Below are positions 34,050 through 45,809 of a DNA stretch of 64,000 bases, in pieces. Numbering within the stretch: position 1 is the first letter of the stretch; every line of letters begins with the position of its first letter. The notes beneath the pieces are model-generated. The model worked only from the letters and a program-made list of their open reading frames with translations, did not search any database and was not told where the DNA came from. The DNA comes from Ailurus styani (taxonomy: Eukaryota; Chordata; Mammalia; Carnivora; Ailuridae): contig LNAC01000377.1 in assembly GCA_002007465.1 (NCBI GenBank), forward strand, positions 1,227,349-1,291,348. Direction: 5' to 3'. Both the position numbers and the translations under genes were made by a program.

Positions 34050-35415
34050 TCCCAGACACTATAGGACCTCCCCAAGATAACTACAACTATCACATACATG
34101 TCCTCCCACATCCATCATCAGCAACTGATCAGAAATACACCACATCCCACACTTTCCCTTACATTAGCAAGGGCAAAGATGATGGCAGACATCCTAGAAC
34201 AGAAAAGCTAGAGCTCTCCCAGAGACTCCAGGCCACGCTGAGGAAAGGGAGGCCATCTCAGTCTGACATGGGGCTCCGCAGAGAGATGAGGGAGAGGGGA
34301 TGTTCGAGCCAGCAGGCCACACACGTCCGTCTGTTAAATGTTTCCCACTTCTCCGACTTCCCTCAACACCAGGGATGGAGTAGGAACCCAAGCCCCTAAG
34401 CAAGGCCCCAGAAGCTCAGAAGCCTAATCCTCTCGGGGCCCCTACTGCTATACTTGGTGTCCCACAAGCCCCAAACTTCTGGCAGTGGTTAGTCCAATCA
34501 TATTTACTTTTCCAGAGAGCATGAGGTTCTGAGAATTTTTCCTGAGCATCTGTTGTGTTGGCTGGTTCTGCGCTGGAGGCAGGGAGCCCTCAAAGCTTCT
34601 CAGATCTAGGAGGGCAGGGGCCCCTGAATCCTGCCATAAATCTCGGGAGAAGGAGAAAATGTAATCATATTCCAACATAAATAGAAAAATAAATACTAAT
34701 AACAAACTGAAAACCTATAGGAGGGAGCAACAACTTCTTCTTGAGCAAAGACCCAGAGAGGGGAAGGTACAAGGTGTTTTCTGGGACCAGTGACGGAGCA
34801 GCATGGACAGGACAAAAGGAGCAAGGGGCAGGAACCAGATCAGGGGGCCTTGAATAGAAAACTGAAGGCAGAGACTCTCCCCCTCGGGTGATGAAGCGCT
34901 TCAGCAGATCCCTCAGGTCACATACAGATGCTTCAGAGAGGGCAGGGCTGGAGATGGGCTGCAGTCCAGGCTGGGGGGACAAGCTGGAGCAAATGTGGGA
35001 TCTCAGGAGGGGAGGAGGATTTGAAGGACACAGCAGAGACAAAATCAGCAATACCTACTGACCCATGGCCCACTTTCCCAGCCCAGAAATCTAGTGTGGT
35101 TGTCAGTGTGAATCCACCTCCCTCTCCCCCTCACACCCCCCGCCCCCAGCTCTCATGGAGAATCCACCGGGAATTAGAAAAGAAACAGGATGTTCTGTTC
35201 CAGTGAGTCACCAGGCCCCTGACTTTCTGGCCTATTCCCGAGCCCCTCCCTACCACCTCTCCTGGCCCCCAAGGCTCTCCCTCCACTTCGCTCCCAAGCA
35301 CAGGCTGAAGGCCTCAGAATGAGATTTCCTTCCTCCCTGTGGAATTCTGCCAGCTATTCATGGGATATTTGGAGCAGGCCTCCAGGCTTTGGCAAGAAGG
35401 AGTCTCTGCTATCTC
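34050..35415. other. Unique-looking DNA between SPAAR and HRCT1
   Basis: No gene or named repeat is recognised. Frames up to 128 codons lack any motif. Confidence 0.4.
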
Positions 35416-35417
35416 TC

Positions 35418-35490
35418 CCATTTTAGGGAAGAGGAAACTGAGATCCCGAGGAGGCAAGCACTCTCCCAAAGCCACCCAGCGCCACCTCCT
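35418..35490 (+). mobile_element. MIR fragment
   Basis: 'ccattttagggaagaggaaac', 'tgagatcccgaggaggcaag' and 'caaagccacccagcgcc' follow the MIR core. Confidence 0.5.
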
Positions 35491-36033
35491 CCAGTTTAAA
35501 GAACCTCTCCGCCTCTCTGGTATACCCAGGCATCCGTGGGCACGGGGAGCTGGAGACTGGGGGCTTGGACAGGAAACCCTGACCCAGTTACCAAGGAAAT
35601 ACTGAATTCAACACAGCCCGCAGAGCAGAGCTTCTGCACTTCCCAGAGCTCAGTCTGCCGAGGAGATGGGCTGGGAAGAGCACTGGAGGTAGAGCCCTTG
35701 GGGGGGCCAGCCTGGGTGGCCTCATCCCTCTTCTCCCTGCCCCCCTGGTACACAGAGAGCCCTCTCTGGGTAGGGCTGCACGCAAACCCTAAATCCTCCC
35801 TCAGAGCCCAGGTCCGGAGCTTTCCCTCCCTGCTACCCTTGGAGCACCACAGGTCCCGCCCCGGATCCCCCAGCGCACAGCCGGCCCTCCGGCTCCAGGC
35901 AGAAGGCGCCTGTGCCGAGCATTCACTTCTCGGCAGAGAGGAAGGTCCAGGGCGGGGCAGACACACGCCGGGCTGTTCCCTCGCCCACCTGCGTTACAGT
36001 CAAGAGCCTCTTCGGGAAAGCTTCTTTGTGGTT

Positions 36034-36039
36034 TTTATT
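36034..36039 (-). terminator. Likely HRCT1 poly(A) signal (AATAAA)
   Basis: Minus-strand AATAAA 437 bp below the HRCT1 stop, in an otherwise GC-rich setting where the hexamer is unlikely by chance. It would give a short 3' UTR. Confidence 0.5.
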
Positions 36040-36475
36040 TTCTTGCATCAAGGCACAAGTGAATTGACCTTGCAGCCTCATACTGCCTTCTCCAAATACA
36101 AGGGCGCTGCCTGCCCCTCCCAGCTAGCCCCCTGGCCAGCACGTGGGAAGGCGGCACTTCAGAGAGCCCGCCACCTCTTCTGTGCGTCCACGTGCACCGG
36201 CGTCCCCTGGGAGTTACAGTCACGAGGCGGCGTCCACCCCCAAAGGACCCCCTGCTCTCACCCCGCTACCCTCCAGTGTGCGCAGGGCCACCCCCAGTGG
36301 CCCTGGGCTCTCCTCACTGTACCCTGGGGCGTAGCAGGCAGAAGCGGCCCAGCAGGAGCGGGCCCAGTCCGCAGCGTTTCCCCGCAGACAGGCGGCCCCC
36401 TGCACGGGAGCACTGGGGTCCCCGAGTCCCGAGTCCCGGGACGGCTGGGCAGGCCCAGGCTGCCGTTCGCAGGTG

Positions 36476-36853
<378 letters not shown>

Positions 36854-37069
36854 TCAGCCCTCACAGTCCCTGGACCTTGTCGTCTCCGCTCCCGCGGGCT
36901 GGAGAGCAGCCAGGGAATGTGGGCGCAGCCTCTTTGGGCTGGAGCTGCCTGCCAAACGCGAGGCCAGGCGACTATTAACTCTAGGGAGGTCCGTGGGGAC
37001 GCTGGGTGGGGACAGAGGAGCCGGCAGGCAGGGCTGTGGCAGGAAGAGCCCTGAGATTGGGGACAATAG

Positions 37070-37295
37070 GTCCAGGCCCCCCCATCTCTGCCACCTGGCC
37101 AAGTGACCAGGCCAGCCCCCTCCCCTCCCTGGCCTCAGCTCCCTCCACGCTTAACTTCTCTGTGCCTCGATGTCCTCATCTGTATAATGGCCAATAAGAG
37201 TACTTTCCTGAATACACAGGGTTTTCTAAGGATTCAAGGGGTTAAGATTTACAAAGCACTTAAACCAGTCCCTGAGACACGTTTGCCCTCAATAT
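37070..37295 (-). mobile_element. MIR
   Basis: Reverse MIR: 'aacttctctgtgcctcgatg' near 37152, 'tcctcatctgtataatggcc' near 37173 and 'tttacaaagcacttaaacc' near 37249. Confidence 0.7.
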
Positions 37296-37299
37296 TATT

Positions 37300-38500
37300 G
37301 CAGCGGAGTGTGCCCCAGGGAGACCCCAGCCTTGGAGAGTCTCTGGCCCCCTGTCCTGCCGCCCGAGTCCTCCCGGACAGGGACAGGCCCTGTGGAATGA
37401 ATTGTCCTGTAGTTCAGGAGCTCAGTGAGGTCCTGCGGGCAGATTTTCATCATTAGGGAAGCTGAACCCTGTCTCTAGGTCCTCGGTCCCACCCGGTCTG
37501 GGTGTTAGCCCACGCTCAGGAGGCAGGAAGGAGGCTGCTGAGCTCAAAGAAGCCAGACCCCATGCCAGCCTCCCGGCCCCGGTTCCACAGTCTCAACTGG
37601 CCATAAAGGGCAGGCTTCTGGCTCCATCCCATACCTTCTGCACAGCAAGAGTGACATGCCATTCCTTCCTGGTGAAAAATTTACAGAGCAGGCAGGACCT
37701 GAGAAGCCACAGACTTCCCTGCCCCTCCTAGTCCTGAATCCCCTCTGTCCATCCTAAATGAACACTATCCATCTGGCTCACGTGCCTCAGGGCCGGGCAC
37801 CCACGATGTCCCTAGGGAGCCCCTTCTGCTGTGGGCTTCTCAGGCCATCCTCAAAGCTCCTCTGCACACGCAGCTCTCCGTCTCACTCCACCAGACCGCA
37901 GATGCCCAGCCCTCCACACTGAGCCCCCCCCCGCCATCCTTCCCTGGTGTGCACTCACATCCCTGCCACCCGGAGGAATGTTTTCAGCAGCCAGCCTCTG
38001 TGGATCCTGAGGCAAACCCCTTCCCTGGCCCAGGCCGGCTTCTCCTCTGGAAAAGTGCCAGGGTAAGAGGTGACCCCTGGGGACTTTCCCTCTCAGACCT
38101 CAATGAGATGAGCTCTCTCAGGGAGGCCTCAAACCCTTAGTGAAAACCTTCTCTGGATGGAAACGCCAAACGCTCCCTTCAACCAAATTGGACTCAGGAG
38201 GCAGCAGCTCTAATGAATCCAGGGGCTTTCGCCCTCAGAGGGAAAGCCACTTAAACTTTTAATGATGCCGGAGTGAGAACTCCCTCCTACGGCTTCTGGG
38301 GCCCTGGGAGCACAGCTGCCTTTTCTCAGGGCCTCTTAAGGAGCGAAGTCTGCTGGAAAGAAGAGGAGGAAGGCAGACAGAACTTTCTCCTTCCCTAAGG
38401 AGACTCCCACTCCACACCAGCCACGGGACGGGGGCAGGGCCCTGCAGATGCAGCCATGCAGGGCTTCAGTCAGCGCCAGGGGCCTCCTGGAGTCACTCAG
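37300..38500. other. Unique-looking DNA upstream of HRCT1
   Basis: No gene is recognised. Frames up to 117 codons are unremarkable. It could contain regulatory DNA for HRCT1, but nothing in the sequence proves it. Confidence 0.35.
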
Positions 38501-38509
38501 AGTGACTGA

Positions 38510-38585
38510 GAGTTAGAGAAACTGAGGCCAGAGAAGGGAAGCAACTTGCTTAAGGTTTCCCAGCTTCGTGGGCATTCTGTACAGC
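38510..38585 (+). mobile_element. MIR fragment
   Basis: 'agagaaactgaggccagag' and 'gcaacttgcttaaggtttccc' match the MIR core. Confidence 0.65.
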
Positions 38586-38725
38586 AGGTAACGAGGACGG
38601 CGCTATTCCTGGAGTGAGGGGGCATCCAGAGTGGGAATCTGAGATCAGCTGGGGACCTTCTACAGAATAACAGGGACAGGGATGGGCAGATGTGGGTGAC
38701 GCTGAACGTTCCACCCCTCTCACAT

Positions 38726-38745
38726 ACACACACACACACACACGT
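38726..38745. repeat. Short (CA)n run
   Basis: About ten CA units. Artefact Cys/Val-rich frames cross it on the minus strand. Confidence 0.85.
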
Positions 38746-38749
38746 GACA

Positions 38750-40535
38750 TTTGTTTTCTTGAGTGCAGAGTCACTTCCCATCTGGACAGAAGAGATGATC
38801 CCAGAGTGGGTATTTGATGAGATGCTTTGCACAACTGGAGGAAGGTAGTGAGACCACAGTCTTCTGGGACTGCAGAAGCAACTGAGACCTTCTTGGTGGC
38901 CTGACGGGACACAGGGGTTTGCAGGACTGATGACTTTAGAGGAAGGTGTGGTTGTGTTAGAAAAGCTGTTCTGTAGCCTTGTGGTTGTACTTCTCCCATC
39001 GGGTGCGGTCTTCTGCACACTCCACAGGCTGCCTTCCTAGCTGAGGGACTGCAGTTTCAGACCATGGCACGGATGGGTCAGCCTTTTGGCGTTCTATCAT
39101 TTAGCTTCGTGCCCGTACTAGCTAGGGTGCGCAGACTTATACTTACATGCCTGTGCACCCTTGTAAACAGCTCTGTGTGTAAACTCATGCACCAAGAATT
39201 GGGTGCGCACATACTCATGCATATAAGTTCCATACAAGCTCACAAAATTGTGCTTGTAATAGATACAAGTGGTTCTTGGTTGACCCACCATCCAGCCATT
39301 GTTTTCAGTAATTGGTGGCACCACCTAGTGGTGAAACTGTAAAAATCAGTTTTGCATTCTGATCTGCCAAAAGTTAGTCTGATTTTCATTTATAGATTAT
39401 AATTTGAACCCGTGCACTTAACTCCTCTCTGTTACAAATTCTGGTCCAGAAAATTTAAGGAGTTTCTACAAGATAAAGTGCAAATGAAACCATACTGACG
39501 GAGGCATTGACTAAGGAAGGGTGTCTCTGGGAAATAGTGGGTCAGCTCCAGCAAAGTCTTCCTAAGCCCTATGATGGACAGCCAGGACTAGGAATAAGGG
39601 TGAGGTGGGCACAGGAGGGAAACAAGTTGAGTGACTTTAGGAACACAACTGTCTTCTCTCAGAGGAAAGGCCAAGACTCGGCCCATCTTTTGTTTTGCAC
39701 AGAAAAGTAGGGATAATGATCAGCAGGTTCCTAACCTGGGTGTTCATGCCAGTTAGAGAAGGGAGATAGCCCTCTGCCTAACCTTGGGCTGCCTCAGTAA
39801 ATATTGAAAAGAAGTTGCCCAGAAGAGCAGCAAACTCCTCTCCTCTTCTCAGGAGTTCTTCCTGCTCTAATCATGGCCAAGTAGACCACCACCCCACCCC
39901 CGCCCCACTAAACCATAAACAACCAGGTTTTCTTCTTTCTCCACTGTCTCAAGCCAACATGCTTGAAACTTTAGCTACATAATTTTTAAAGAACCATTCC
40001 AACTACAATACCAAACAAACATAGATCTAGGACCCTCTTTAAAGTGAACAGAGGAAAATTGCTACACATTTGAAAAAAGATATCAAGTATTGTACCTTAT
40101 TATCAGGGTTACTAGAATCTAAAAAATGGAGAAATAGTAAAATTCCCCAAGTTTATATTCTATTTAAATAATATTCAAAGGTCAATCCATGCATGAATTT
40201 GAGGAAATTATGCAAAGCAGGAAATTTACTTTCAGATTAAAAATCAAATCAGGAAAGAGAGAACCTATGTTCTCACTTTGAGAACCTATCTCATAAGTCT
40301 GGAGGAAAAAAAGAAGAAAGAGAGAGGAAATGCCCAGGAACTCAAACATGCTTATATAATAGACATTCTAGAAGTAGAGAGCAGAGCCCATGGAGAAATA
40401 ATCTTTAAAGAAATAAAGAAAATTTCCTGAGCTGAAGAATTGAGTGTTTAGATGAAAGGTCGTACTGCGTCCTAGGCAAACTATTTGGAGAGGCCAGGGC
40501 AGACCGTCTAGGCATACCCAGGAGAAATTTTTACA
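38750..40535. other. Intergenic, nothing recognised
   Basis: Becomes AT-rich towards 40000. No gene is recognised. The far end may already be decayed L1. Confidence 0.35.
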
Positions 40536-40539
40536 TTAA

Positions 40540-41345
40540 AATGTTATGTTAAAAAATACAGGAAAGAACTGAAATGGTACAGCTATATAGAAACAGTCTG
40601 GCAGTTTCTTACAAAAGTAAACACCTTCTACTATATTATCCAGCAATCACACTTCTTGGCATTAACACAAAGTAGTTTAAAACTTATGCTCACACAAAAC
40701 CTGCACATAGATGTTTACAGCAGCTTTATTCTATATTGCCAAAACTTAGAACAACCAAGATGCCCTTCCCTAGGTGAATGAATAAATAAACCAAGGTACA
40801 TTAAGACAATGGAATATTATTCAGCACTAAGAAGAAATGAGCTATCAAGTCATTAAAAGACATAGAGGAATCTTAAATACATATTAGTAAGAGAAAGAAT
40901 AAAATCTGAAAAAGCTACATACTGTATGATTCCAACCATAAGATATTCTGGAAAAGGCAAAACTATGGAGACAAAAGGATCAGTGGTTGCCAGGGGCCAG
41001 AGACGAGAGAAGCATGAATAGGTGGGGCACGGAGGATTCTTAGGGCCGTGAAACTATTTCCTAGGACACTACCATGTTGGATACATGTTATTACACATTT
41101 GTCAAAGACCTTACAATGTACAACACAGGAGTTACCCCTAAAGTAAATTATGTACTTTGGTCGACTATGATGTATCAATGGAGGTTCATTAATTATAACA
41201 AATGTACCACCGTGGTGCCAGATGATAGTGGGGAAGGCTACGCACCTGTGGGGACAGGATGAATACAGGAAATCCATGTACATTCCACTCAATTTTGCTG
41301 TGAACCTGAAACTGCTCTAAAAAAAATAGTCTATTTTTAAAAAGT
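40540..41345 (+). mobile_element. Old L1M 3' end
   Basis: ORF2 end plus 3' UTR text: 'gtttacagcagctttattct' near 40714, 'acaatggaatattattcagc' near 40806, 'tcagtggttgccaggggcc' near 40980, 'gtacattccactcaattttgc' near 41279 and an A-rich end near 41340. It is heavily decayed. Confidence 0.8.
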
Positions 41346-41674
41346 AAAAGGATTAAGAAATGATCCTACGAACAACTGGAGCTGTTCAAACTATCTCAAA
41401 GAATAGAGAAAGATAGGAACTTTTCCTTATTTTTTAATTTATAACTTTTACTTTCTAAACCTAGCATAACCCTGATACCAACCCTGACAACTATCGCCTA
41501 AAAACACCACAAATATCAAAACTCTAAAAAAGAAATGACATATTTATATCCCTAGCAGAATATTGAAAGACTAATGCTCCAAAAACAAATATAGCTTCTT
41601 CTAGGAAGGTGAGGGTGGTTTGATGTTTTTAAGAACTCTATTGTTGTAATTATTTATATAAAGAGGTAAAAAGA

Positions 41675-41866
41675 GGGGCACCTGGGTGGCTCAGTGGGTT
41701 AAAGCCTCTGCCTTCGGCTCAGGTCATGATCCCAGAGTCCTAGGATAGAGCCCCGCATCGGGCTCCCTGCTCGGCGGAGAGCAGGCTTCCTCCTCTCTCT
41801 CTGCCTGCCTCTCTGCCTACTTGTGATCTCTATCTGTCAAATAAATAAATAAAATCTTTTTTTAAA
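41675..41866 (+). mobile_element. CanSINE, young
   Basis: Full-length SINE with a perfect 15-bp duplication (aaagaggtaaaaaga) at 41660-41674 and 41867-41881. It is the first CanSINE after the 18-kb SINE-free interval. Confidence 0.97.
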
Positions 41867-41947
41867 AAAGAGGTAAAAAGAATAAAATCATATAATATCC
41901 TCAATGGGTGGCAGAAAGGCATTTGATTAAGTTCATTATTCATTCCT

Positions 41948-41994
<47 letters not shown>

Positions 41995-42024
41995 GATAGA
42001 TAGATGATAGATAGATAGATAGAT

Positions 42025-42080
<56 letters not shown>
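41948..42080. repeat. (GATA)n tetranucleotide microsatellite
   Basis: Over 130 bp of GATA/TAGA repeats with three 'gatgatag' interruptions. It is likely highly polymorphic. Confidence 0.98.
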
Positions 42081-42096
42081 TCTGGTATATATATAT

Positions 42097-42151
42097 ACCA
42101 GAGCCAGGGGAAGCCTGGTCTCTTCTGGCCCCAAGTGATGATGGAAAAGAA
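42097..42151 (+). repeat. 55-bp direct repeat, copy 1
   Basis: Matches 42906-42960 at 53 of 55 positions. It lies at the end of the GATA array inside old L1, where it does not belong to the L1. Confidence 0.9.
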
Positions 42152-42549
42152 TCATGCTGTTCACATGATTAAAAAGGAAAACATTTCAAATCACTAGCCA
42201 ACACCATGACTGATGGTAAGAAAACAGAGATGTCCCCATGAAAACCAGGGAAAAGTGAGAATGCTCGCTCTTACCAATTTCACTTAGCACAGCTTTAAAA
42301 ATGCATAAAATAAAAGGTAGAAATAGTGTACTATGTAATTACATATCTAGAAAATTTAAAAGATTATGCTAAAAATTATTCACACTAATAAGAGGTTAAT
42401 AAAGATTATTCAAAAATAAAAATACAAAAAGCAGTGACTTTCCTACATAATAGTAATAATTAATTTAAAAACAACAAAGCAGAAACGTCATTGAAATTGG
42501 CAGCAAAAAATATAAAATCTCTAGGAATAAATTAAGCAAGAATACTAAT

Positions 42550-43362
42550 GATGGGGGCTGGAGAAGGTGGAGGAGACAATATTTTGCTCAGGAAGGAAAC
42601 ATGTGAGCTTCTTCCTTGGGGTCCAGAGCATCTGTCTGGGAAAGATTTTCATTATTATAGAAAGAATACAAAGAGAAGGAATGAATAAGCAATCTTTGAC
42701 ATTCAGAGCAGGCCTCTTCCTTGTGAGTCAAACCATTGGCCTGAGAGCATTTTTTCGAGGTTTCTCCCCCTTTGAACACACTGAATCAAGAACCAAGCTG
42801 AGGACTCAGCCCCCAGAGCTCCCCCATAATGTCCACAGTGCAGAAAGCTCCCTACCTGCATGTGTGACAGCCAAGTAGCAGGGGTTGGAAGCTCTAAGAT
42901 TTGAAACCAGAGCTAGGGGAAGCCTGGTCTCTTCTGGGCCCAAGTGATGATGGAAAAGAAAAAGAGAGAGAAGAAAGAGACATGAAATATAAAATCTATG
43001 AGGCAGCCCCTAGGGAATTCCAAAAATAAGTGGCAAGACCTCAGGAAGATAGGGTAGAGACCAGTAGATGCTGACATTATGTGGATGAAAAATACAGTCT
43101 ACAAAATCTGGGAATTCATTTTTTAAAAAAAAAGTGACCTCATTTGCCCGTACAAGGCAGTTAGGGCAGGGAATGTTCAAGTTGCAACCTTGAATGTATC
43201 CACAGACAGCAGCTGGAGAGCTATGCACCGTGTTCATATCACTGAGTGGCGGTGTTTAACCAGTGATTGATTTTTATTTTAGCAATCTATATTTTTAACA
43301 TTTTGACAATAAACACGTTATTTGTATATTAATGAAAGCAACAAAAGTTATAGCAGCTTTAG
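42550..43362. other. Non-repeat interval holding the second 55-bp copy
   Basis: No gene is recognised. The frame 42567-42878 (103 codons) has no motif. Confidence 0.35.
42906..42960 (+). repeat. 55-bp direct repeat, copy 2
   Basis: Second copy of 42097-42151, 809 bp away, with two mismatches. It is followed by a GA-rich run. Confidence 0.9.
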
Positions 43363-43375
43363 AAAAGATATTCAG

Positions 43376-43581
43376 GGGCGCCTGGGGGGCTCAGTGGGTT
43401 AAAGCCTCGGCCTTCGGCTCAGGTCATGATCTCAGGGTCCTGGGATCGAGGCCCGCATCGGGCTCCCTGCTCGGCAGAGAGCCTGCTTCCTCCTCTTTCT
43501 CTGCTTGCCTCTCTTCCTACTTGTGATCTCTCTCTCTCTCTCTCTCTCTCTGTCAAATAAATAAATAAAATCTTAAAAAAA
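43376..43581 (+). mobile_element. CanSINE, young; first of a stacked pair
   Basis: Full-length SINE. The target word aaaagatattcag precedes it (43363-43375) and follows it (43582-43594), directly before another SINE. Confidence 0.96.
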
Positions 43582-43594
43582 AAAAGATATTCAG

Positions 43595-43793
43595 GGGCGC
43601 CTGGGTGGTACAATCAGTTAAAAGACCAACTCTTTGTTCCCACTCAAGTCCTGATGTCAGGGTCTTGACCCCGCCTATGGCTCTGCGCTCCACATGGAGT
43701 CCGCTTGAGTTTTTCTCTCTCTCTCTCCCTTTGCCCCTCCCCTCTGCCCTCTGTGCTCTCCAGCTTGCTCGCTCTCTCTCTCGATTAACCAAT
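43595..43793 (+). mobile_element. CanSINE, older; second of a stacked pair
   Basis: A diverged SINE of another subfamily with a long CT tract. A third, shortened copy of the target word (aaatattcag) follows at 43794-43803. Confidence 0.92.
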
Positions 43794-43804
43794 AAATATT
43801 CAGA

Positions 43805-44465
43805 AACCATGCCCACCCAAATCGAATAGCTCTAAATCCCAGCCAAACCATCCACCTCATTCACCAAAGAGCAGCCAGACTCCAGAAACATAAACTCGAT
43901 TAGCGTCAGCTTAAAGATGTCAAAAAGTTTAGGAAGTATACCAGATTGGCTGTCCTCAGGAACGTGAGGGAGCTGATTAACCCAAGGGGACTGCTCTTCT
44001 CCAACCCTCCTGGATGGTGTGCCCATGGGCATTTAGAAGCGCATATGCAGGTAAACAGTAAATTTTTTTGAGCCTCACTTTTCCCTTATGCACAATGAGG
44101 GAAAGACTGGTGACAGATTGAATCTGCACACTCAGTTGCCTTCCTTCTGACTTTTCAAGTTCCTGTAACCTTCTGAGACCACCACTAAAAGATAACTGTG
44201 ACACTTAGAACTCCACTTAGTTAACTAACATCTGTTTAACCAGGCCCTGCACTTGGTGCTAAGGCTGGGGAGAAGAAAGAGGCCCTCTTCGCCCTCCAGG
44301 AGATTTTTACCTTGGATAGGAGACAGAAATAGGAATGATTACAATGACCAGGTAAATTCTGGGACCTAGGTGTTCACAAGTCCCCAGCAAATTGCAAAAG
44401 AGAGGGTCATTTATAAGCAATAAACTTCTCTCCTTTTCTCCCCAACCTGCTATTTGAATAATTGC
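43805..44465. other. Intergenic, nothing recognised
   Basis: No gene or named repeat is recognised. Confidence 0.4.
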
Positions 44466-44469
44466 TAGA

Positions 44470-44615
44470 ATAATTACACTTTACAAGTTGATCTCACTTA
44501 AACCTCCCACAACTCAATTACCCTCGTGTTACACAGGAGACACATAGCTAGGAAGTGGCAGGCCAGAAGGGAGCCCGGGCCTGCCTAGCCCCAAAGCCTA
44601 CCACTAACCCAGCAC
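44470..44615 (+). mobile_element. MIR
   Basis: 'ttgatctcacttaaacctccc' near 44488 and 'cacatagctaggaagtggcag' near 44541 follow the MIR core. Confidence 0.6.
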
Positions 44616-44619
44616 TAGA

Positions 44620-45597
44620 CCGAGAGGGAACTGAATGAGGCATGAGGCCTCCCTTGGGAAGAGAAGATGTGTCTCTGAGAATCCATAGGAGAGGAAAAGT
44701 GACTATGGAAGGATAACGGAGGAATAAAAGGGAAGAGTCTTTCAAGGCTTCTGCCCTACAGCAAAGCCCTTGGGGGTGAGAGGTGCCGAGGTCTAAATGT
44801 TCTTGACTTCGTGCGTGCGTGGTTGTCACTGGCTTGAGCCTCTGCAGTCCTTGGCTGATGACTCGTCAACCATTTTGGATGGCCATTTTTGCACCAAGTG
44901 CATTAAAGCAGAATGAACCAAGCTGTTTATTTTTTCACATTTTGGCTTTTGCCTTTTCTAGTATGTTTATTTCCCGAACTGACTGTATTTACTGATTCCT
45001 TAATAATCTTGTTGCCAACTCCCAGGAGTGATGGCAGAAATTAAATAAAAATTTCTTTATAAAGAAAAAAAAAGACTTCTGCCCTAAAACTTTGAAAAAT
45101 TCTGATTAGGCTTGTATAGAACAATGTTCAAAGAGATAATAGTTTCCTGAGTGGCTTTCCAACCTACCCTCCACCAAAAAGAAAAGTCTTCTTAAAGTAG
45201 ACAATAATCAAAGAATAAGATGGTTACATACATGAATTAACATGTGATAATGTGAATAACAAAAGGTTGACAGTTGTCGAAACTAGATTTTAACTATATA
45301 GCTATTTACACTACAATTTTTCTGACCTTTCTATATGTTTGAAAATTTTCACATACACACCACCACCAACATCCCTCCCCACACACACACACACAATGTT
45401 GTAGGCAGGGGGAAGTAAGCAATAGTTGGGCAGGAAAGTTGGAGAATAGAGTTTTCTAGTGCTGTCCTATACGGTAGCATTCGTCACATGGCGATTGAGT
45501 CCGTGAAATGTGGCTGAGTTTAGGTGTTCCATATATGTAATATAGACTCCAGATTACAAAAACTTGTACACAAAAGAATGGAAAATATCTCATTAAT
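44620..45597. other. Intergenic, nothing recognised
   Basis: AT-rich. A short CA run lies at about 45379-45394. No gene is seen. Confidence 0.35.
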
Positions 45598-45609
45598 AAT
45601 TTTTATCCT

Positions 45610-45796
45610 GGGGATGCCTGGATTGCTCAGTCCATTAAGCGTCTGCCTTCAGCTCAGGTCATGATCTCAGGGTCCCAGGATCGAGTCCTGCATCCAGTTC
45701 CCTGCTCAGCGGGGAACCTGCTTCTCCCTCTGCCATTCCCCCTGCTTGTACTCTCTCTCTCTCTGACAAATAAATAAATAAAATCTTTAAAAAATT
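45610..45796 (+). mobile_element. CanSINE
   Basis: Full-length SINE of an older subfamily. The flanking word (tttttatcct) is repeated at about 45600 and 45798. Confidence 0.9.
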
Positions 45797-45809
45797 TTTT
45801 TATCCTATT

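Larger units (their letters stand above)
41350..42545 (+). mobile_element. Old L1 ORF2 (RT region) fragment, interrupted
   Basis: ORF2 reverse-transcriptase-domain text ('acctagcataaccctgatacc' near 41459, 'gactgatggtaagaaaacag' near 42208, 'aaatctctaggaataaatt' near 42516), full of stops. It is interrupted by the SINE at 41675, a GATA array and a segment copied from 42.9 kb. Confidence 0.75.

Noticed and set aside
41940..42164. Tyr/Leu/Ser repeat protein on the minus strand
   Set aside because: Direct translation of the GATA microsatellite.
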